The notes under the pieces were generated by a model that did not search any database, had not been told where the DNA came from, and saw only the letters and a list, made by a program, of their open reading frames with translations. Below, one piece after another: positions 50,743 to 64,000 of a stretch of 64,000 nucleotides of DNA. Positions within the stretch are counted from its first letter, which is position 1. Each line of letters starts with the position of its first letter. Origin of the DNA: Lumbricus rubellus (Eukaryota > Annelida > Clitellata > Crassiclitellata > Lumbricidae); NCBI GenBank assembly GCA_945859605.1, contig OX243814.1, positions 17,569,887 to 17,633,886 on the forward strand, read 5' to 3'. The position numbers and the translations under genes were made by a program.

Positions 50743-50822
50743 AGTAAAAACTCTGCAGTGTGGACTCAACCCCAATTTCCCGCGTTACAAGGCGACCTTC
50801 TAACCATCCGGCTACCGTGTCT
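50743..50822 (-). repeat. Degenerate tRNA-like SINE head
   Basis: On the minus strand 'gtagccggatggttagaagg' resembles an A-box region, and 'ggggttgagtcc' is a B box missing one base. The middle 'tcgccttgtaacgcgg' looks like a tRNA anticodon arm. No intact tRNA can be drawn, so it is a tRNA pseudogene or an older SINE family distinct from the one at 5156. Confidence 0.45.
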
Positions 50823-51329
50823 AATAAAATCGAGAATCATAGTGTGGACGCAATGTCTAGAAACTATAATTAGAATTGAAGACTTCACTTGGCTGCCAGA
50901 ACTAAACAGAAACAGACGAATCCTTTCCCAGAGCGAAAGCAAAAATTGAATATTAAATTGTTCGATGCGGTAATATTTCTTCTAACATTGATTCTGTAAA
51001 GTCAACCCTGAACGACAATGAATGTTTGCCGTCCTTCCCATGCATAGCAGATTGATTTTAGATGCATTTCAATGTACCAATACAGCTCTACACATGTATA
51101 TACTATCGCAGGAGTTGGGTCTTCAGGCATGTCTAGGACGACCTAAACTACAACAGGAATTGGATGCATTTAAATGTAACGCACTATACTATAGTCTTGT
51201 CTTCCCGTTATAATTATAATTTATCATTATGCATAGGTCCTAATGCTACTCGATTTGGTTTAAGTTTTAGGATTCCGGTGTTTCTCTATATTCATTATGT
51301 CAAGCAACAACCGTACCTATTAATTTGTA

Positions 51330-51384
<55 letters not shown>

Positions 51385-51771
51385 GATTTTTTATTAATAT
51401 TACTATCATTGTTGTTGTTGTTGTTGTTGTCTATATCATCATCGTCGTCATCATCATCGTTTCATATTATAATTATCATTGGTGAAACTTGACCTTGGTT
51501 GGTATGGGTTGGCCTTAGCCTCGTTCCAGGCTTTAACCTCGACCTCGAAATATGTGGGTAACGCCCTCAGCTTGTATTTGTTTATTTGTGGCCGTTAGGT
51601 ATACTGGTGGGACTGGACACTGGACAGGGTCATCCAGTGTATGGAAAGACGGACGGGAAATGTGGGGGGGGGGGCATGAACCGGAGACATCGGAGATGTA
51701 ACGTGAAGACAGTTGTGTGGGAGAGCGTTGGTGACTGCGTCATAGTGGCTGCAGGTATGGAATCAAAAAAG
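50823..51771. other. Non-coding, (ATT)n at 51330-51384
   Basis: Contains (ATT)n (51330-51384) and (TTG)n (51411-51430). No gene is recognised. Confidence 0.55.
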
Positions 51772-52245
51772 AAGACATGGAATGGAAAGAAGGGAGACAC
51801 TGAATGGGAAGAAGGGAGATATGGAATGGGAAGAAGGGAGATATGGGATGGAAAGAAGGGAGACATGGAATGGAAAGAAGGGAGACGAAATAAGAAGAAG
51901 GGAGATATGGAATGGGAAGAAGGGAGATATGGGATGGAAAGAAGGGAGACACGGAATGGGATGAAGGGAGACATCATGCCTCAGACATGGAATGGAAAGA
52001 AGGGAGACATGGAATGGGAAGAAGGGAGACGAAATAAGAAGAAGGGAGATATGGAATGGGAAGAAGGGAGATATGGAATGGGAAGAAGGGGGACATGGAA
52101 TAGGAAGAAGGAAGACACGGAATGGGAAGAAGGGAGACAAGGAATGGGAAGAAGGGAGACAAGGAATGGGAAGAAGGGAGATATGGAATGGGAAGAAGAG
52201 AGACACGGAATTGGAAGAAGGGAGATATGGTAAGGGAGAGGAAGC
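51772..52245. repeat. 22-bp purine-rich minisatellite
   Basis: About 21 copies of a unit like GGAATGGGAAGAAGGGAGAC + at. The 22-bp period steps through all three frames, so three units give 22 codons and every frame on both strands can stay open. The long frames here are artefacts. Confidence 0.95.
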
Positions 52246-52409
52246 TGGAGAGACGATATAAGCACTTCATCGTTTTTATCCAACATCGTTGTCGTCTGAC
52301 CTGAATCTGGTTGCTGTGTGTTTACTTGAGAGGAGGAAGCGAAAGAGGATGCATCGATTTATTGCAGGCGATATTATTCACAGGAGACGCATACGTCACT
52401 CGGCTCTGT
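52246..52409. other. Non-coding spacer
   Basis: No feature is recognised. Confidence 0.5.
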
Positions 52410-52720
52410 ATGAGAGAGACAGAGAGAGACAGACAGACAGACAACGAGAAAGAGGGGCGAGACAGGCAGACAGACAGACAGCGGCTGAGACATAAACAGA
52501 CAAAGTCAGACAGACAGACAGACAGACAGTTTGACAAACAGAAACAGACAGTTTGACAACTAGAGAAAAACGAGAGAGTCAGAGAGACAGAAAGAAGCAC
52601 AGACAGACAGATAGAGACAGATAGACAGACAACGAGAGAGAAGCGAGACATACAGACAGCGACAGAGACATCAACAGACAAAGACAGACAGAGACGGACA
52701 GAGACAGATAAACAGAGGAC
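52410..52720. repeat. (CAGA)/(GAGACA)n microsatellite
   Basis: Irregular CAGA/GAGACA repeat, same class as at 5340 and 16559. Confidence 0.95.
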
Positions 52721-53156
52721 GGTGTCTAGACTGACATGCAGGCACAAGATATTTAGGCATTGAATTTTAGGCATTATTTAATACAGCAGACATTGGCAAC
52801 TCCGTGAAATTATCGTAGACAGAAAATCTCTTATCGCAAAGAACATTCATCAAAACGAATCCATGTGGGTCTATAAGTCTAATATTCTGTGGGGCTATTA
52901 TAGCAAGTGAGAATTATTACCACAAACTTACCACCAATAATATTGTCAATTGTCATAGCTATGCTGTCCTTCTCTGTGACGATTATTCGCGATTTTATTC
53001 TAACTTTTCTAAGTGCATGTTGAGCGAAATTAGTGAGCGGTAATGAAGTTTTTTTGGGACCAGCTAACGTTGAAAAGCTCGCAAAATATGTATTTGATGT
53101 CAAAGTTCGAATTCAGCATCTCTATTACTTCTTCATCATATAAATGGAATAGATTG

Positions 53157-53157
<1 letters not shown>
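52721..53157. other. Non-coding, no recognised gene
   Basis: Nothing supportable. Confidence 0.5.

Positions 53158-53205
<48 letters not shown>
53158..53205. repeat. (CTG)n microsatellite
   Basis: About 15 CTG units, nearly uninterrupted. Confidence 0.97.
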
Positions 53206-53207
<2 letters not shown>

Positions 53208-54931
53208 CTCCTTCCAGCACTTATCGAATGTTCATGTATGCTCTTGAACTACACGCTACAAACACTTCGCCAATGACATCATCACCCAACACCCGACTGT
53301 CTCCCCCAGTGTCCCATAATGTTTCAGTGTACATGTGCGCCAGCCGACAATTCTTGATATTCTGTTGGTAGGCCCTATTTTTTTTAGGTCAATCAAATCG
53401 TTACACTTCAACTCTCACAGTATCGAATAACAGAACTTCTATCCTATATAGAATCTTTGCTAATATTTTCGGCATATAGTGCACCGGCCATCACAATGCC
53501 CATCAATATATAAAGCTTGAAATACTAAATTCTACTATATGACAACTAGGCCTAGCATCATAAATGATCAATGATGGGTGTATAGCCTATACGTACGACA
53601 CTGTGTATATTATGGATAATATAACTTGTGTGGAGCGTTACCTAGCATCATTAAAAGTCAGACTCAATTACAATAATTATTGGACCATAAAGAACCGAAA
53701 ACAAATATCACACGAAATTCCATAATGCAATGTGACATGTTTTGATTAGCCTGTAGACAAATCTAATTTCTAATGCAAATTGCTTTTCGTTCAATGAAAG
53801 AAGAATTTGCCAAAAAGATTCGGGATTATTTGTGAAGCTATGAGCGGAACGACTTCACGTTAGCACACATCTCACATGTTATAGGCATGAGTCGCACAAA
53901 GTGTCTTTTATTAGGCCTAAATGTGCACTAAGCAGTTGATAAATTTCTTTTAAGATAGGTCCACATGTATATGTGATACTAATGTCTTGCTGGCAAGTTG
54001 TTGCCGTTTAACGATACTGTGTCGTAGCAAAGATAATCAGTGTCGCCCTCCTCATTTTTGCAGGCTTGGGACTGGCACTGTCAGAGTGCAAACAGTGACG
54101 CAGTTATGCGATACTAATAATAAGTATACCAAACGATGAAGACTGCCTGTTTAGTACGTTAGTAAGTGGCGCATCCTGGCGAATGTGACGAAAATGCTGA
54201 TGATCGTTGCACTTTTTTGCAGCAACAGGCCTAATCAAACAGAAAACAGATGAAAACCCATCTGAGATTCGGACTTAAAGTTCTTTTGAACAATTATTAT
54301 AAGTCAATCAATCAGTCAGTCAGTCAGTCAGTCAGTCAGCAATTGAGCAATAAAAACGTAGCGGATATGTTCATTTTCTTCTCTGTCGATTGAGCCACCA
54401 GAGGGCCATAGCAAGGACTAACCGCTTTCATCACAGCTTGCGATGTCACGCGATTCCATTTCTATAGCAACAGAGACACATTTCCGTTGACAACATTGCA
54501 TAGCATATATATATATTATATATATATATATTATATATATATATAATATATTTGTAATATTATATATAATGAAGGCCCCATCGAGTCTGCATGAATGAAC
54601 TCAAATAAGCAGTCACTGGCTACAGAGATCAAAGGCGACACCAAAATAGACTGTCATGAATCACTTCGTACATTATAGGCCTATACACAATTTTGGATAT
54701 AGGCCTACAATTATGTATGTGCATGTAATATATTTGATATATAGGCCTATACAGGGAGGGAGGGAGGGAGAAATAATGTTGAAAAGTGAGAAAGTGAGAC
54801 GGGGGTGGAGAGAACCTAGAACACACTGTTTACCTGTTTCACTTCTGCATTGAACATTTTGCATTCATTTCTGCAACGATATCTTGTTCAGTTGCATAAA
54901 TGCATACTGTCACCTCTTCACATGTTCACGT
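53206..54931. other. Non-coding, (AGTC)n and (TA)n tracts
   Basis: (AGTC)n at about 54305-54338 and (TA)n at about 54505-54567. Rich in TAGGCCTA octamers (53546, 53911, 54677, 54701, 54741). No gene. Confidence 0.55.
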
Positions 54932-55081
54932 CAGGGTGAGAATTGCCGGGGGGGGTTGGGGAGGGGGGGTTCAACCCCCCAGTCTTTCTTAGAGCCCCAT
55001 GTTAAAGTATGTTTTTCATACCCCAATTTCAAGTTTATCATAGGCCAACCCCCCAGTTATTTTTCCACAATTCTCATACTG
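54932..55081. mobile_element. hAT-like MITE, 150 bp
   Basis: It begins CAGGGTGAGAATTG and ends CAATTCTCATACTG. The terminal repeats match at 12 of 14 positions. A perfect 8-bp duplication GTTCACGT flanks it (54924-54931 and 55082-55089). G-rich and C-rich arms lie inside. Starting with CAG fits hAT elements better than the other MITEs in this window. Confidence 0.87.
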
Positions 55082-55089
55082 GTTCACGT

Positions 55090-55502
55090 TACCGGTTAGC
55101 TATGCTTTAAGTTTAAGGCGTCTAAAATAATGGACGAAAATTGAGTATCTTAATAATTATGTACACACATGTACACGCACAAACTCAAGAACGGTTTTGA
55201 TTCAATCGCGTATACGAATGGCATTTCGGCAGAGGGCGATATCAAAACACAATAACAATTGATGCAGAGGTCGATTTGCGAATGAAGTCTCTCTTCTTCA
55301 TGATCTGGCATCAAATAAAACGTATAATTATATCGTAAGCCTAGGTATTATTAGCCTATCGTATAACTATTGTCGTGGAATAAAAATTATTATTATCAAC
55401 CATTTTAAAATGAGACCACAATTATAATTGGCTAAAATATATAATTAAGAAGAATAATTGTTATGAATTGCGTCGTTCGATAATATCAAAGATAAAATTC
55501 CA
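55090..55502. other. Non-coding, 3' flank of the host gene
   Basis: AT-rich. It would contain the 3' untranslated region of the minus-strand gene. No clear AATAAA on the minus strand was found. Confidence 0.5.
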
Positions 55503-61366
<5,864 letters not shown>

Positions 61367-64000
61367 ATCTATGAAACCTTGTCTTGTTGATAATGACTTA
61401 GTTGTGGATCATGGCAACTGTTAGCAAAATAACAATGCTCATCGATTATCATCATTAAAGCTTTAGAGCGTTCTATAATAGATCCTCAGAAGACGATATA
61501 GTGTCGTGCGGCATTATAGACGTTAAATCCATTTCCTTATTCACTGTAAAGGTTTAGTTTACGTTGCATAACTAATACTTCCACTGGGTTTACAGTATAC
61601 CTTTTGATGCCTTTTCAATCATGCGATCATCTGAACTATGTGCTTGAGCTATGTTAATGTTATGTGAATAGACCTTCGGTGATCAACAAAGTATTGATTG
61701 TGCATAGTGTGATAGATGTTTTAGAAAGATAAAAATTTGAATTAAATTAAACTTTACATTCCCAAACATTTTAGGTTTGCACTTGATTAGTCTGATATGG
61801 AGCCTGTCGATATATCCTGTGAGACATGTTTTGATTATTTGATACGTAGGCCTATAATACATGGCCAGGGTGCAATGTGCAAGATGAACCCTTCTCCACC
61901 CGTCTCCCAATGAACATAATGCAACACACGATACACGGTTTGCGTTTCGCTCCTCCCCCTCCTCCCAAGTAGGTCTACCTCTCTAAATGCAGCGACAATT
62001 TGCACCTCACAATAGCCTAATTAAAGAGCAATTTCTTGAAATGCAACGCTACATCACATAATGCACCACTGGTTAGGTTCCATTGAATCGGTGCTCTATC
62101 AATTTCTCAATCTAAGTGCAATAACAACAAGGCCTATAGACCATGCCATGTTATTATATTCTGCTATGGTTGGCAATCACGTTGGTTATTAAGTTTACGA
62201 TGCTAATCATGACGACGACGACATTGATGAAGAGGAAAGTAGTAACAACAACAACAACAACAACAACGATGGTGATGATAATAATGTTTCAAATGATATT
62301 TAGTAACAAAGTCAACATTAGGCCTATTATAATCCTACCTATTATGAGCAACAGCAACATGCTACAGCAACATGCTTTAACGCCTGCCAACTTTAGCGCC
62401 ACTCAAAAGAACAGTTTCAGACTACAGGGTCTCCACTTGATACATAAAATATAGGCGTAGCCTACCTGTCTGAAGAGCAGGTTTAGGCTTCCGGCCTTTA
62501 AGGTAACAGTCCAGTTAGGCCTTGATTTAGTCCAGCCAAGATTGAACTTAGTCTACAAAACTGTAGTTAATTTAGAAGTTCATTGCTTCTGTAGCGAATC
62601 CAGAATCGTTGTCTCATTAGAATCCAACTCAGCAAACATATCCGATAAATTCCTTTCTGTTCAGCAATAACTTTACGTGAAACGGTGACAGTCACTGACA
62701 TCGAAGCGCTGAGCAGCTGTCCTAGCGCTGAGCTTCGTTTTCTTGCCCTGCCTGACTGCTTGCTAACCTGCCTACCTGCCTACCTACGCGCCCGCGCCTA
62801 GCGGAGCATGACCAAGGACAGACGATGCGTGTCTTGTGTTCTGAAGAGCTAGAAGCACTCGTGGAATACTTTTTAAAATTTCTGGACTCGAATCTTAGAA
62901 TAGGCGTAGGCCTATACAGACTGACATGATTTCATAAAGCATGCATGATTCTTGTACAATATTCAGGCTACAGTCGACCATGCCCAATTGCAACTTTAGG
63001 CCTAATCGTGGTTGCACTCTTAGGCTATAAATAATTATGCGGTGCATTCGCAATTTCACATGTAATTTATAGACGTCCATGACCAGTCATTGCCAGTTAA
63101 ATCGTGACCATAGACTGACGATAGGCCACAACAGTTTCGAGTGATGTTGATAAATGTTGACAACCTACTGTTGTCACTCTGCTTCTTGCACGCCCATAAC
63201 TTTTCATAATAATTATTCACTCAACTCACCCACCCTACACACTCTGAATTCGTTAGGCCTACATCAATATTTTCTTAGCTATGCTTTGTTGTAGCCTTGT
63301 AGGCCTACTACAAATGAAGTGTGGGTTATCAACGAGGGGAGAGGAGGGTAGTTCAGTGGAGGAGAAAGAGGGGGAGGAGGGACAATTTATATCGTATAGA
63401 CCTTGTAAATAAAGTCACAATGGCAGACGATATAATTTAACTACATTTTATAACCAGGCTGATCCAATGACAACCCCTCCGCTCTTACATTGATTGCGGT
63501 CTTCTGTCGTTAATAATGCAGACTGGTAACATCAAACACTTGTGCATATAATATAAATAGGCCTATTTGGTAGTAATAAGCTCATAACATGATGTAATTG
63601 TAGGACTATATAGGCTATAGCCGTATTAGCAGTGTTCATTCGCATGTTCCTCAGTTCCTGTGGTCTTAACAGCTCTTAACATGCTCTTCATTTCAAATTC
63701 CGTTACAGTTTCTATCGTCAATGGCCTATACGTACATAGTTGCATACTAATGACGAACTTGTATGCAAATAATTATTCAGCCACTTACGTTTGTGTCGAC
63801 CTACTTAGTCTTGCGTAGGTTTTGGTTTTTCGCTGAAGAACGTCGTATTTCCACAATGGAATGCTTAGAAATCCTGCAACAGGACCACTGGTAGAATTGG
63901 TTGCTTCTGTATCTCATCGTACGACATGACATTGTGTACAGTCAAATGTGAACGTACACCTGCAGCATATTTTCGATTGTAATTGCAAAATTGTAATATG
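61367..64000. other. Non-coding; upstream of the host gene
   Basis: Would hold the promoter of the minus-strand gene, but no core promoter stands out. Contains an (ACA)n run at about 62241-62266 and many TAGGCCTA octamers (61847, 62318, 62906, 62997, 63256, 63299, 63557). No other gene is supported. Confidence 0.5.

Noticed and set aside
51586..52304. 215-codon Gly/Lys/Glu/Trp-repeat frame
   Set aside because: It arises from a 22-bp minisatellite that is open in all frames on both strands.

Overview
The window is animal genomic DNA: compact non-coding sequence crowded with microsatellites, minisatellites and small transposons, one complete spliced host gene, and one nearly complete Maverick/Polinton element. 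The organism cannot be named from sequence alone. A marine invertebrate is the best guess, given the tRNA-derived SINEs, hAT-like MITEs, a Polinton with polB/integrase/capsid genes, and a striking excess of the octamer TAGGCCTA.

Layout. 1-28.4 kb is repeat-rich with no convincing host gene. It holds several MITEs with 8-bp target duplications (2064, 18022, 21793), three tRNA-derived SINE copies, a LINE reverse-transcriptase tail remnant (14.4 kb), a mariner deletion derivative (22.5-23.1 kb), a 14-bp minisatellite (15.0-15.8 kb), a 51-bp minisatellite (18.8-19.3 kb) and many (GAGACA)n, (ATT)n and (GAT)n tracts. 28451-44116 is the Polinton. 44.1-55.4 kb is again repeat-rich. 55.5-61.4 kb is a seven-exon minus-strand gene for a 360-aa single-pass membrane protein with a cysteine-rich ectodomain and two PPPY motifs in its tail. 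61.4-64 kb has no recognised gene.

The Polinton (15.7 kb) has ~180-bp terminal inverted repeats and a probable 6-bp target duplication (ATTATG/ATTATA). The left plus-strand block is DNA polymerase B (broken into three frames), a zinc-ribbon protein, an adenain-type cysteine protease, and two tandem fibre-like proteins. A minus-strand block then carries the double-jelly-roll major capsid protein, a small pVI-like protein, a DUF8207-like protein, a membrane protein, a dUTPase-like protein (frameshifted), a GG-motif hydrophobic protein, the penton/minor capsid protein and the packaging ATPase. A divergent plus-strand pair encodes a zinc-ribbon/phospholipase A2-like protein and the integrase with chromodomain. 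A small SAP-domain protein lies on the minus strand at the right end. Together these are a virion morphogenesis set plus replication and integration genes, so the element is virus-like, but the polymerase and some other genes are now broken.

The most interesting signals are: two hairpins of identical geometry (12-bp stem, 12-nt loop) placed exactly at the two convergent gene junctions of the Polinton; a shared TAAA(A)ATG start-site motif on most of its genes; a T TTA AAA slippery heptamer at the PLA2/integrase junction; duplicated fibre genes with a conserved anchor and diverged heads; and possible protease-site motifs in three virion proteins.
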